DNA of 64,000 bases, taken from contig OZ022239.1 of the NCBI GenBank assembly GCA_963978895.1, positions 37,934,330 through 37,998,329 on the forward strand, read 5' to 3'. Within the stretch, counting starts at the first letter, position 1. Each line of letters starts with the position of its first letter. This DNA is from Erpobdella octoculata (taxonomy: Eukaryota > Annelida > Clitellata > Hirudinida > Erpobdellidae). Of this stretch, positions 1-13,218 are shown piece by piece. Under the pieces are notes generated by a model. The model saw only the letters and a list, made by a program, of their open reading frames with translations. It was not told where the DNA came from and made no database searches. Position numbers and translations under genes: made by a program.

Positions 1-780
1 TGCCCTGCCTGTTACCATTAGTGATACAGGAATTGGTTTCAGGAGTGGCAGTCTTGAAATGATGAGAGAATGATCGGACACAGATGGAACATACACTTCA
101 CAAGCAACAGAAGATGACTGAGCTGGGTCCTTCGTGATGACAACGTCTAAGGTATGTCCGGCTTTGTGGGTTGGTGAAGAAATATTCTGGACAAGGCCGA
201 AGCAATACACGATCGTGTTGAATTTCATTGTCCATACATCATCCGGTTTGTCCAAGTGAATGTTGATATCTCCAACGACAAGAATATGGCAGCTGTGAAC
301 AGTTAATTCTTCAAGCATCTGGCTGAAATCCTCCAAGAACTGGTCAGAAACTCGTTCACTTCCAGGCCGGTAAATGACCACAGCAATTGTTCTAACACTC
401 CTTAAGATAACCATTACAGAAACGAATTCAAAAGTCTCAACTTTGCTGGTAAGATTCATTCGGCGGGCTTTGCACGATTCTTTGCAAATCCACGCAACCC
501 CGCCCCCCAGTAGACGACCAGATTGCATCTTTTGTGTAGCAGACCTCGCCAAACGTTTTCGTTCTCGTGCCTGATCCACGCACGTGTATCCATCCGGTGT
601 GATTCTTGCGAGAGTGATGTCTTCTGATGATTCGTGAAAAGTCTCGGCAACTGCGAAGGCATCAAGATCATGTTCAGCGATGATATTTGTCAGCGATGCA
701 CTTTTATTTCCGATCGACTGACAGTTCAAATATCCAATAGTCAAGTACTTGTTTCGAACGTATGATTCTGTGTTGGAGCT
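1..780 (-). mobile_element. CR1/L2-type LINE, ORF2 endonuclease (cut by window edge)
   Basis: Minus strand is open from about 780 to position 1, in a frame that overlaps the end of the upstream ORF1. The translation has the hallmarks of an apurinic-like (EEP) endonuclease of non-LTR retrotransposons: an N-terminal GYLNCQSIGNK stretch, AVAETFHE around the catalytic Glu, IYRPGSE, VVGDINIHLD and a C-terminal SDHSLI motif. This domain nicks genomic DNA to prime reverse transcription. The RT would lie beyond position 1. No stop codon or frameshift is seen in this portion. The CR1/L2-type assignment rests on the motif set and the preceding ORF1 style; the exact clade is inferred. Confidence 0.85.
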
Positions 781-782
781 TT

Positions 783-1777
783 TCAGATTTTTCCCGCAAC
801 GGGAAGTCTTCTGGTAACTATCCTGTCCCCCGCGATGAACAGATTCGTCTCTCCAGCTCGTATTCTCTGCTTCATACTTTCGACTAGGAGTTTTCGTGCT
901 TCTCTTTCTTTTGGAGTCATATCCCGATGGATAAAAACTGCTGACCAACCTCCTTCCTTCATCATCCTCAAGTTTTTTGCCAACTTGAGAAGATTCGACT
1001 GTTGATTTTCGTTTTTCAATACCAGTTTCAACGGTCTTGGTCGAGCAGGTTCACTCTCTCCTTCGATTCTTTTCCCAAGTCTAATTAAGTTAACAATTTC
1101 GACATCATCACAAGAGATTAACTTCAGCAATTCCTCGATCTTCGATTTGTCGTCCGATTTGCGCTTATCAGGTGTAGACGAACTCGACTCGCCCAGCCCA
1201 TAGACAACAACAGAGGTCCTTCTCCTGAGCTTGTCGGCTTCCTCATCTTTGTCATCCTGTGTCTTTGCGTCGAGAGCTTTTTTAAGGCAAAGCTGTAGGC
1301 CTGATGCCTGCTCACCCTTCTCAGTCAGAACAGAATGCTGTATTTTCTTGACGCCTTCTGATAATTCGTCAACCCTTTCTTTGAAAAGATCGGACCACTT
1401 TTTTGTTGCTGTATCAACCTTATTTGAGAGAGGTTCAAGATCAACATCTGCAATTTTCTTTGTCAAACCCCTAACTTCTTCGAGGACTTGTTGAGTTTTT
1501 TCCTATTGAGGGAAAGTTCTTTTTTCTCGTCTGCAAGTCTCTCCTCCCTTTTTCCGGAGTCTTTCTTTATGGTATCTCTGATTTCCTTGATATCCTGAGC
1601 AATCACCTCCAACCCTTTTGAACCGTCTTCGCTGCTTGTGTGAAGTCTTCCTAGCAGACTATTCATTGCCTCTGTATTGCACCTGGCACACTTATCGCAC
1701 AGGCTCAGTCCCAATTTCTGAAAGACGTCGGAAGCCTCCTGTTTAGACTCTTTGCGAGTTTTAACCACATCGGCCAT
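783..1777 (-). pseudogene. LINE ORF1 protein, one homopolymer frameshift
   Basis: Start ATG at 1777 (MADVVKTRK), stop at 783. The N-terminal part has a CDKCARC cysteine cluster and a long charged coiled-coil-like stretch. The C-terminal part has the RRM-like ORF1 signature (VVVYGLGES, then IRLGKR, PRPLKLVLKN and FIHRDMTPKEREAR). Such ORF1 proteins coat the LINE RNA. The two parts are in different frames; the shift maps to a run of six T (plus strand) at 1496-1501, so one inserted or deleted base separates the two frames. This could be a real lesion or a sequencing error. ORF1 stop and ORF2 overlap, as in many LINEs. Together with the clean endonuclease this looks like a young copy. Confidence 0.8.
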
Positions 1778-2284
1778 GCTGGGCGATAATTCAAACCACT
1801 ATCAACCGACGGAAAAAACGTGAAAAAGTTGTTTACGCGTTGAAAAAACCGACGGTATTGAAGTAAAACAGGCACGCAAGTCGACCCGCACCGAAAACCA
1901 AATAGTTCAGACTAATATTTAAGAGAAAATCGATGATAACATGCGCCGAAATATAGCCGGCCGTACGTAAACAAATACACTCGATATATATATATATTAT
2001 ATATATAATTATATATATATATATATAAAGTAATTTCTATCAAGTATTTCCTCTCAAGTAACCTCGTATTCATTACTAATCATTACCAATAATAATACAA
2101 TGTTAGTTTAAAATCGATTGCAAAATTTACGACAGACAGAGAAGTCAAGTTAAATAAAAGTGTGTAAAAATGTAGAAATGATCAAATTAAAGTTTTTTCC
2201 AAACGCTTCAAGTGAAGGATTGACAAATGATTTACCAAACACCTAGTCACTTGAATGAAAGAGAGTTGGTTTTTATTAAATACT
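1778..2284. other. LINE 5' flank and AT-rich spacer
   Basis: The first part is probably the LINE 5' UTR. An AT dinucleotide-type tract lies at about 1984-2028. A stretch near 2128-2150 (acgacagacagaga) recurs next to the hAT element at 26337, so part of this is an uncharacterised repeat. No gene seen. Confidence 0.4.
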
Positions 2285-2656
2285 CAGGGGCGGATACAGG
2301 GGGCAGTCCTAGAAGTCCAAGCCCCCACCTCTTCCGTTGTAAAAAAAACTCAAGTTTACAGATCACTTTACAGACAGTAAAAAAGTTTAGACCTACAGAA
2401 TAACAGTTGTTATAACGTCCTTTCATAATGACGGATTTTTTTGTAATTTACGTATTTATTATTTTTCGATTGCAGTGTCACCCATATATATATGGTGTCA
2501 CCTTATTATCATTTTCAGGGCCGACAGTGTACAATTGGAAAATAACTTTCAATATTTAAATAAATTAAAAAATATTAATCTTAGTTAAAGTTCTTAAAAA
2601 TTTATTTATATAACTATTTATTTTATATATATATCTATATATATAAAAGAACATGT

Positions 2657-2734
2657 CCTGACTGACTGACTGACTGACTGACTGACTGACTGACTGACTG
2701 ACTGACTGACTGACTGACTGACTGACTGACTGAC
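2657..2734. repeat. (GACT)n microsatellite inside Helitron H1
   Basis: About 19 near-perfect tandem copies of the tetranucleotide CTGA. The same motif is short at 51517-51538 and about 10 copies at 17416-17457 in sibling Helitrons, so it has expanded differently after insertion. Confidence 0.95.
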
Positions 2735-2929
2735 AGATGACTGACTGATAATCAACGCCGAGCTCAAACGCCTCATCCTAGGAACGTGAAATTTGGAACT
2801 TATATTACTTTTATAGCGTAAACATCCGCTAAAAAAGGATTTTTGAAAATTTTGCTCCTGAGGGGAAAAAACTGGAAAACAACCTTTTTTCTAAAATTTT
2901 TTCTAAAGTTTTTTTCTGAAATTTGGTAT

Positions 2930-3735
2930 ATAGATTCTTTTTGAAAAATAAAAAGATACGTGTTTCACCATTTTTTGAAAATTCGGTTTCCCGGACCTCA
3001 AATGTGGGTTGGAAAATTGAGTTATTTGGTTTTTAAAGTAGCTTCTACTCAAAAACTGTTAATGCTACAGGAGTAAAAATTAGTATTTAGTTTCTACTCC
3101 AACAATAATGAAATACGTGTTTTAGCATTTTTTGAAAATTTGGTTTCCAGGACTTCAAATGTGGGGTGGAATATAGGGCAAATTGTCTTTTATAGTAACT
3201 GCTACTCAAAAACAGTAAATGCCACAGATGTAAAAATTATTATTTAGTTTCTTTTCTAAAAATAAAGATATACGTGTTTCACCATTTTTTACAAATTTGG
3301 TTTCCCGGACCTCAAATGTGGGTTGGAAAATTGGGTTATTTGGTTTTTAAAGTAGCTTCTACTCAAAAACTGTTAATGCTACAAAAGTAAAAATTAGTAT
3401 TTAGTTTCTACTCTAAAAATAAGGATATATGTGTTTCACCATTTTTTGAAATTTTGGTTTTCAGGACCTCAAATGTGGGGTGGAAAAAAGGTTTCTTTGG
3501 TTTTTAAAGTAACTGCTACTCAAAAACTATGAATGCTACAGATGTCAAAATTAGTATTTAGTATTTACTCAAAAAATTATGATATAAGTGTTTCAACATT
3601 TTTTTAAAAATTTGGTTTCCAGGACATCAAATGTGGGGTGGAAAAAAGGGTTATTTGATTTCAAAATAACTGCTACTCACAAACTGTAAGTGCTACAAAT
3701 GTAAAAATTAGTATTTTGAAGTTTTGTGCCGGTTA
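2930..3735 (+). repeat. About 160-180-bp direct repeats within Helitron H1
   Basis: Roughly five degenerate units, each with a tacgtgtttcaccatttttt block, a ggtttccaggacctcaaatg block, and a ctactcaaaaactgt block. The same units occur in the Helitron copies at 16.5-17.2 kb, 24.1 kb, 51.0-51.3 kb and 51.8-52.5 kb, so they are a family feature and not a host satellite. Confidence 0.8.
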
Positions 3736-4270
3736 AAAGTAGCTAAGTTCAGTTTATCACCGGCCGGGCCAAGCTGTTATTTTAGAGTCTTCACACGGGC
3801 TAGGCCAAACCTTAAATCAAAGTGGAACGGGCCGAGGTTTTTCACCAAGTATATAGATATTTTAGTGATTTTAGGGTCTTCAGTTGGGCCGGGCCAAACC
3901 TGAAGTCAAGGTGGGACGGGCCGAAGTTTTTCATCAAGTATATAGAACTTCTAAGCCTGTAAGAATGGGCCGGGCCTAATTCAGACGGGCTGTGCCGGGC
4001 CAGGAGTTTGGGTTTTTAAAACGGGCTGGGCTAAGTTGTCGACGGGCCGAGCCGAGACCTAAAAAATTGATCTCTACTATGGATGCACGGTTCAAACTCT
4101 CTAATTTCATGCGAGCGAAGCCGCTACGGGCACTGCTAGTATATATATATATATATAGAAATTCAGTTTTTGAATGAATAAAATTTACCAAAAATCACAA
4201 TAATGAAAACAATTTCCTTACCCACCCCATTTTGGAACCCCTCCTTTTGTTAATCCTATATCCGCCCATG

Positions 4271-4843
4271 AATACAGTTCCTATCGTGAATTGTACATCT
4301 CAATTTCGACCAGCGTATTTTGTTCAGATGTTTGTATAACAGAACAGACATGTTTGCAAATTGTTTATTTGGTGTGATTATAGCAGAGCGCTTATTTCAA
4401 GCGGGCTAATGACTTATTTCCGCTATTTAGAGGAAAGTCCCACTACTGAGCGGCAGTTATTTGCAAAGTTTGGAATCAATCATTATCTTTGATTCGCATA
4501 AAATGCAGGTACTACTTGCTTTTTATATTGTTCGACTTGTTGCAATTTATTTAAACAATTTAACTGCTATAATTCAATGCAAATAAAACAGTTATAAAAC
4601 TTAAGTATTTTCTTTACAATAATCGCTGGTTACAACTAAATAAAATACGGCTTCAATTTGACAGTCTTTGGTGTGACGTAGGTTATCATGAACATATTTT
4701 TAGTACCCGTTAAGCAAGAAATCAGCTAGAAAACTATATTTTTATTTTTATATCAAAAATATTTTTAAATTAACTATATTTTATTTGAATTTAGACAGAG
4801 CTATAAAATTATGCTGTTAGCAAAAAGAAAGTTATCACAAAAT
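4271..4843. other. AT-rich sequence without recognised gene
   Basis: No open frame of note and no recognised domain. Nothing further can be supported. Confidence 0.5.
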
Positions 4844-5300
4844 CAGGGACGTAATTTGGGGGGCAGTGGGGATATCGCTACCTCTCCTGACTTCTGAGTA
4901 GGCCCCCTGACATCACACACATTTGGCCCCCCAAAATGCCCTCAGAAGTGTGAAGTGGAGTGGAAGTTTTTCAGGATTGAGTGAGTTTTTTTAATAGTAA
5001 TGTGGGCTCCTATGACGATAAATTGGGTCCCCTGTCACGTTTTAGTGGTTCCCAAAAATGTTAAATTTTTAGAATAATTAGCTCCTACTACCGCCTACCT
5101 TCCTCCTTCGGTCATCAGGTTTTCATGGGGAAAAATAAAAAAGATTGCCCCGAAAATATTTATGAAAAGTTACCCTTCTCACCCGGTCATCAGCTTTGTG
5201 AAAAAAAATTCAAAGAGGGTTTTTAAAATGTTTGAGAAAACTTGGTGGGTCCTGAGAATAAGTTGCCCCTTTCCAAGGTTTTGCTGAAATGATGTCCCTG
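4844..5300. mobile_element. hAT-like MITE candidate
   Basis: Ends CAGGGACGTAATTTG and, inverted, CAGGGACATCATTTC. Flanking octamers cacaaaat and cacacaag match at 6 of 8 bases, compatible with an aged hAT 8-bp target duplication. Internal sequence is G/C-homopolymer rich and non-coding. Confidence 0.45.
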
Positions 5301-5870
5301 CACACAAGGTTATCCAGCTACCTTTGGAGGGGGGTAAAGTTTGAGGCAGAATACATAATGTTAGTACAGCTCTCAGGGCCGTGAAGGTTTCAGGGGCGTT
5401 ACTTGGTGAGGCAGGGCCCCTTAAGGATTTTCTATAAAAAAAATTACAACGTTTTTAAAGTTTTTTTATTGGAAAATTAGTTAAAAGTACCTACTTTCGA
5501 CTAATCTCCCCGGTCAACAGTTATTTTGAGAAAAAAAAGGGTATAGATTCTTAAAAACATTTTTGGAAAAGTATATATGACTATAGCCCTCCCCCGTTCA
5601 ATAGCTATTTTTGAAAGAAACGTTAAGAATAAGAGGACTCAATTTAGAAATATTTGATTTTTTCTCCCTCTCTGATTTTGTTGAAATGACTCACTCGGGG
5701 GGCGCAAATCCATCGGCGCTAGAAACGGGGGGAGCAGGGGCCAGTGGCTCCCCACTTTTTGTCAAATACCAATATTAATTTATAACGAGAGACTCGTCGA
5801 GAGTCTGTCAATTGTTGATATGTTCAATAAAAATGAATTTTTATGAACTTTATTGTCACAAGTAAACAAA
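5301..5870. other. hAT-like debris
   Basis: Contains blocks resembling hAT ends (caggggcgttacttgg near 5390; ggggggagcaggggcc near 5735) but no matching pair that I can defend. No gene. Confidence 0.35.
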
Positions 5871-5874
5871 TTAT

Positions 5875-6003
5875 TAAAATTGTATTTGGTTTTCCGATAT
5901 CAAATGCAACATCAGAAAGACGTTTTTTAAAACCTATTTGCAGTCAACAATGACCCAAAGAAGATTAAACCATGTCATGTTTTCAACTGTACATAAAACA
6001 AGT
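5875..6003 (+). pseudogene. hAT transposase C-terminal (dimerisation) remnant
   Basis: Plus-strand translation shows FPISNATSERRF followed, after a short frame slip, by STMTQRRLNHVMFSTVHK, the typical end of a hAT transposase dimerisation domain. A stop and at least one frame change interrupt it. Only the last 40 or so residues remain; it is a dead fragment. Confidence 0.65.
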
Positions 6004-6435
6004 TAAGGAAAAAACGAGTTTTTTAACACAAACTTTAATTTCAAATACACTCGATTTAGAAATACGAAAGATGTTCAAATAAAGTTTTTTTGTTTTTTTT
6101 TTAATTGAATCATGTATTGTCATCTAATATAAAGTTATGCTGAAAGTTTCAGCTTTCCAGCTAGTCAAAAATTTGGTTAAATTTTACTTGTAAAATGTGC
6201 GTACAGAGAAAGCCACACACACACAAATCTTGCAAGTAAAATTTAACCAGCTTTTTGACTAGCTAGGAAGCTGAAACTTTCAGCATAGCTTTATATTGGA
6301 TGACAATACATGATTGCATTAGTAAAACCTAATTTGAATATCTTTTGTATTTCCAAATAAAGTTTATTTGAAATAAAAGTTTGTGTTGAAAACCTCGTTT
6401 CTTCTTTAACTTGTTTACGTTTTATTTTAGAAGAA
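6003..6435. repeat. Foldback (hairpin) repeat with about 190-bp arms
   Basis: The left arm (about 6003-6195) and right arm (about 6235-6435) are imperfect inverted copies; shared blocks include atgctgaaagtttcagctt and catgtattgtcatc. The short loop is CA-rich. A copy of the right arm alone is present at 42290-42530, so this is a dispersed foldback-type element or a terminal part of a larger transposon. Confidence 0.75.
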
Positions 6436-7001
6436 AAAATGTTTTCGTTTAAAATCAATGATTTCAGATATAGATGCATTTCATCATAAATTTTATAAAA
6501 CTCGACTACGGGCATTTAAAAAACCCCAAAAAATTTGTTGGCCCCCCCCCTTTCAAAGCCATTCCGGCGTCCCGGGACAAATCCATAATCCAAATCAACT
6601 TTTGAAGACATCTTTGAAGACCAGGAGGTGAATACATTTTCATATCTTCTATAAATATAGGATACTAATAATCATGCACGATACGGCTATCATTTCTGTG
6701 TCTTCTCTGAGTGCAATATTCTGAATTTTGGCAAATTATTAATGGTCTCCACAAAGGACGCAAAAGCTTTTCTATCTGCAACACTTAATTTGTTTTTTGT
6801 GTGAGTTAACCTAGACATCTACGTGTGTTGTAATTTGTTGCTTGAATTCGAATGCTCAATGTTCAAGCTGCATTTGCGACTTGAACACTAAACTGTTCGT
6901 GAAGATCCAGTGCACCATTCCGGCAAGTAAGATCTGAAAATTATGTTAGATAACAGGTGACAAATTTCTCATTCTTTGACCATGGCACGCATGAGACACC
7001 A
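6436..7001. other. Unannotated intergenic sequence
   Basis: AT-rich; a poly-C block at 6540-6550 and the motif cggcgtcccggg look like decayed transposon-end sequence. No coding potential recognised. Confidence 0.35.
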
Positions 7002-7009
7002 GGGAGTAC

Positions 7010-7254
7010 CATTGGTGGACATGGGTTGGGTTGACCCATGGTTTTTTTCGGGCTGGGCTGGGTTGTGTCTAATATTTTGGACACGCGCGTGGGTTGGGTT
7101 GGGTTAAAAAAACATTTAAAACAAAATGGTAATTTAAAATAAACATTTCAACTGTGGGTTGGGTTGGGTTAGAAAATTTAACTTTTCAGATGGGTCGAGA
7201 TGAGTTGGGTTGAGTTGGGCTGGGTCGCCAAAAATTGACCTTTGTCCACCTCTG
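7010..7254 (+). mobile_element. hAT-type MITE with GGGTTGGGTT repeats (copy 1)
   Basis: 245 bp with ends CATTGGTGGACATGGG and, inverted, CAGAGGTGGACAAAGG. Flanked by gggagtac (7002-7009) and ggaagtac (7255-7262), an 8-bp target duplication with one mismatch, which fits the hAT superfamily. The interior is made of GGGTTGGGTT-type repeats around an AT-rich core. A second copy lies inverted at 14102-14342. Confidence 0.75.
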
Positions 7255-7262
7255 GGAAGTAC

Positions 7263-8770
7263 ACAAAAAGCGTACCAAGCCATAGCTTTATTAGAACAAT
7301 TTGAAACAGTGAGCTACTTGTATTGCAGAAGATGTTTGGAGTTGAAGTCTCTACATCTTTCAACGGCTGATTTTATATCCACTAAACCTACTTGACATAA
7401 TTTAAATACCTATTTACTGATGCATGAACATTTTTAATAATTATTTCATTTTGAAAGTGTGTTCTGGCTTGTTTTCTCGGGCTTTTTAATTTTCTAATTT
7501 AGTTCCGACAAGGGAGGCGGCAAAGTCTATTGGCAAAATGTGAGGGGGGCCATGGCCGGATTGCCCACCATGGATCCGCTAATGGGCACTGGAGAAACCT
7601 GTACTTTAAGAGCTACCTTGGTTACTCTGGAATGTCTCAACAAGTGAAAAAGCCCAAGTAAAAGATTGAAAAGATATGCAAATGTTTGTTTCAAGGATGT
7701 AGTGCCACTACAATTTCATGAACCTGAAAAAATGGCTTGGTTTGGTTTAAGTCACCAGTTTGCTACTTCATCATTAATTTTGCTCGCAAGCTTGTATTAC
7801 ATGCTATTAATTTGTTCCTAAACACACATAGGCAAATGATTTAAACACTGGAAACTATCACAAGGTACAACTCTAATAGATTAAAGTTCAATTTTCTAGA
7901 ATTTTTTAATGGCCTTGGTCAGGAAAAATTATGCAGTTGATGCTGCATACGGACTATCCAGACAAGAAATAACCCGTTGTCGGTCATACAAACATTAAAA
8001 ACAAAATTTAAACTTACTATCTAACATTCTAACACTGCGATGAACGAAGAAGCGTTATATAAAAATTATATTCATCAGAATGTTTAGAGCCTCCGACTTG
8101 AGACCATCGTCGTGAGTTCTGGCACAGTACACGTCCAAATATCGACTCAGTTTTCAATTCTTTCTTGAGCTGGATAAATGAGTACCAGTTGCACAACTGG
8201 AGATAAATAAGGTTCGGCATCTCTCTATTTCGAACACACATGCAGGTGTCAGGTACAAATGTTTGATCTCGTACGCACAACATGCTTCTGGCGCCACTGT
8301 TGCAGTTTCGACTATGAAGTGGCGCATTAGTTACCACTTTACTTTTTTCAGCGTCTGAAAGAATAATGAAAACATAAAGTTTTTAAAACTATATGTTTCT
8401 CTAGAAGCGCACAAAACCATTACCAATAACACGTCTGGAAAGAAAAAGACAACCAAAATGGTGCGATTTTGTTTCTTCAAATTTCCATTTTAATGTGTCA
8501 AAGGAAATATACTCGTGTAATCACATCATATTGCAAGTATACTTGTATTGTATACATATATATCTTCTTGACTTTATCATTTCCAATCATGATGGAGTCT
8601 TTATCGATCGCCTCTTTATTCAATCACTAGTTGTTCTATTAGTGGGTACAAGAAATCCACTTGTTAATTCGAAAGCAATTTAGTAGTTAGTAACTGCTTT
8701 TTATTTAGAAAAACCAACCTCTATGCAACGAAATAAATAACAACACGAATCAGAAAATTTCAGACGTATA
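7263..8770. other. Unannotated region downstream of FoxG
   Basis: About 1.5 kb between a MITE and the FoxG 3' end. A 102-codon minus-strand frame at 8029-8337 contains several Cys but matches no family I know and has no supporting context, so I do not call it a gene. The rest is AT-rich. Confidence 0.4.
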
Positions 8771-8781
8771 TAGACGATAAA

Positions 8782-8787
8782 TTTATT
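8782..8787 (-). terminator. Candidate poly(A) signal of FoxG
   Basis: AATAAA on the minus strand (tttatt on plus), 288 bases beyond the FoxG stop codon. It is an early perfect hexamer downstream of the gene; use is inferred. Confidence 0.4.
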
Positions 8788-9074
8788 GCAGGTGTTTTCT
8801 TGTAATAGAAACTGTTAATGTTTTTCCGTCTCAGTTTGTGCCGAAACATCGCTTAAATTAAACATTCACTAAACCACGCGACATGTGTTTATCTTTGTTT
8901 ATCAATTGTTGCTGTTTATAAACAAAATTAACTGGATGACATGTCAAAACGATTAGCAACATCAAATTACACAGGTCTCCCTTCAACAGCGAGATTATAT
9001 TAGAAACATTGTCCTATACATTTCTAGACTACGCTAAGATAAATATGCGAGCACATCAATTATAAATGAAAATG

Positions 9075-11388
<2,314 letters not shown>

Positions 11389-11527
11389 ATTTTCTAACTA
11401 CTAAACTCATTCAGAGCTTTTTTTGTTGTTTTATTGTGACATGCATCAAAGCTCGGAAGATTGGTTAGCAAATCTGAAAGTTTGTATTATAGGATATTTA
11501 TATTTAGATACCAATCAGGCTGATCCG

Positions 11528-11537
11528 TTTATATAAA
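11528..11537 (-). promoter_or_regulatory. Candidate TATA box of FoxG
   Basis: TTTATATAAA, the best TATA-like match upstream of FoxG, 140 bases before its ATG, leaving room for a 5' UTR of about 110 bases. Position and motif only; TSS not known. Confidence 0.4.
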
Positions 11538-11539
11538 AC

Positions 11540-12286
11540 CTGTCCATCAATGTGAATAGGCGTGGTCTTTCATAATCCACAGCCAATGTAAAACACGTAT
11601 GTTCGTCTCACGTTCAACGCTGCAATTATTGCGGGGAATTGGTTTGTGAAATGTTATCAGTGAAACGTGGTTCACGATGCTAATTGAAAAGAAAGATTGT
11701 TGCTAACAAGGAAGGGGGCGGTTTTTAATGGCTGTATGGAAGAAGGGTGACAAGAAGATATCGACGATGCTTGATAAACATATCTTGACAGCCGTCTTTA
11801 AATATTTGCAAAATATTCACTCAATTGACAGTACCAAAACCCAATCACTATTACTGCATCGATTACTGTAAGCAAGCTCTGGCCGACACTGGAGTTGAAT
11901 CAAAAAGTCATCTAACAAATTTCAAAATAACAAAAAATTTTGACAGTTCGTTTCTGTTGTCCATAAAAATGATTTTTTTTTTTAAATATCTAAATAATGT
12001 TGAAAATGTTGGAATATCGATTGCAGTTGCCGGAAAAAATCAGATAGATTTAATTTAAAAAAAGTTACTCAGTAAAGCCACAATTTGAACATTACTACAA
12101 CATAAATCCAAAACAGACGTAGTCGTCAGTTTATACAGATACAAATACCAGAAGTCACCGAACACGTATTTGTTATTGAGTAAACAGTTTATATAGAATT
12201 TGTTCAGTTGTTTACCTCTCGAATTTGGCTTGGCAATAAATTTCTTCGCCTCTTTCAACCGTCACTTGTATAAGCAAACCCATGAG
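11540..12286. other. FoxG upstream intergenic DNA
   Basis: No transposon ends or coding frame recognised. As the first 750 bases 5' of a developmental regulator it is a reasonable place for cis-regulatory sites, but none is identified with confidence. Confidence 0.4.
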
Positions 12287-12838
12287 AGTGAGTGAGTGAG
12301 TGAGTGAGTGAGTGAGTGAGTGAGTGAGTGAGTGAGTGAGTGAGTGAGTGAGTGAGTGAGTGAGTGAGTGAGTGAGTGAGTGAGTGAGTGAGTGAGTGAG
12401 TGAGTGAGTGAGTGAGTGAGTGAGTGAGTGAGTGAGTGAGTGAGTGAGTGAGTGAGTGAGTGAGTGAGTGAGTGAGTGAGTGAGTGAGTGAGTGAGTGAG
12501 TGAGTGAGTGAGTGAGTGAGTGAGTGAGTGAGTGAGTGAGTGAGTGAGTGAGTGAGTGAGTGAGTGAGTGAGTGAGTGAGTGAGTGAGTGAGTGAGTGAG
12601 TGAGTGAGTGAGTGAGTGAGTGAGTGAGTGAGTGAGTGAGTGAGTGAGTGAGTGAGTGAGTGAGTGAGTGAGTGAGTGAGTGAGTGAGTGAGTGAGTGAG
12701 TGAGTGAGTGAGTGAGTGAGTGAGTGAGTGAGTGAGTGAGTGAGTGAGTGAGTGAGTGAGTGAGTGAGTGAGTGAGTGAGTGAGTGAGTGAGTGAGTGAG
12801 TGAGTGAGTGAGTGAGTGAGTGAGTGAGTGAGTGAGTG
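12287..12838. repeat. 552-bp perfect (AGTG)n array
   Basis: About 138 uninterrupted copies of AGTG. Because four is not a multiple of three, all six frames stay open for long runs (for example Ser-Leu-Thr-His on the minus strand), so the long frames here are not genes. Lack of interruptions points to recent expansion or to collapsed/extended assembly. Confidence 0.97.
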
Positions 12839-13209
12839 TATGAAATATTGCCCATCATTACAAATTAATTTTACCTTTAACAAAATTTAAAACTCTCTTT
12901 ATCATACCGTTGTGTGTTAAATATGCACGTGACGTTTCAAACACAAACATTCGCTCAAGAAACCTAAGGCAGAACAAGCAAAATAGATTTGAAGCTGAAG
13001 CTTAACAAACATGAAAACTCAATTATCTTGAAACAATCACTTCTATCAACGTGGATAAAGAATACATTTTTTCAAAAACTAAATTTAAATTTTATAGTTT
13101 TAAACTAGTGGTTTTGAATTTGGAAAAAATCAAGAATTTTTCAGAAAATTTTGAATGCAAAAAGACATCAGCATGTCTAGTTTAACAAATTAAAATTAAA
13201 AACTTAGGT
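12839..13209. other. AT-rich spacer
   Basis: No gene, repeat or transposon end recognised in these 370 bases. Confidence 0.5.
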
Positions 13210-13218
13210 AATAATTAT

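Larger units (their letters stand above)
2634..4139 (+). mobile_element. Non-autonomous Helitron (copy H1)
   Basis: Begins TCTATATATATAAAAGAACA and ends GCACTGCTAG, with A before and T after, as expected for Helitron insertion between A and T. A small hairpin (AGCG-aagc-CGCT) lies just inside the CTAG end. It carries a GACT array, about five degenerate direct repeats, and a GGGCCGGGCC-rich 3' segment. No Rep/helicase frame is present, so it must be mobilised in trans. Copies of the same family lie at 16467-17479, 24050-25289 and 51497-52914. Confidence 0.85.
2285..4270. mobile_element. hAT-like element split by a Helitron
   Basis: Left end CAGGGGCGGATACAGG and right end (inverted) CATGGGCGGATATAGG make an imperfect terminal inverted repeat of the CAGGGGCGGAT type common in hAT MITEs. 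Both ends carry the usual G/C homopolymer-rich subterminal sequence. No convincing 8-bp target duplication remains (taaatact versus aatacagt). The Helitron at 2634-4139 is inserted inside, so this is the older element. No transposase is visible. Confidence 0.45.

Noticed and set aside
8029..8337. 102-residue Cys-containing minus-strand frame downstream of FoxG
   Set aside because: No family match, no splice context that convinces; may be chance.
12212..12883. Long minus-strand frames encoding Ser-Leu-Thr-His repeats
   Set aside because: Product of the AGTG microsatellite; all frames are open by arithmetic, with no splice or domain support.
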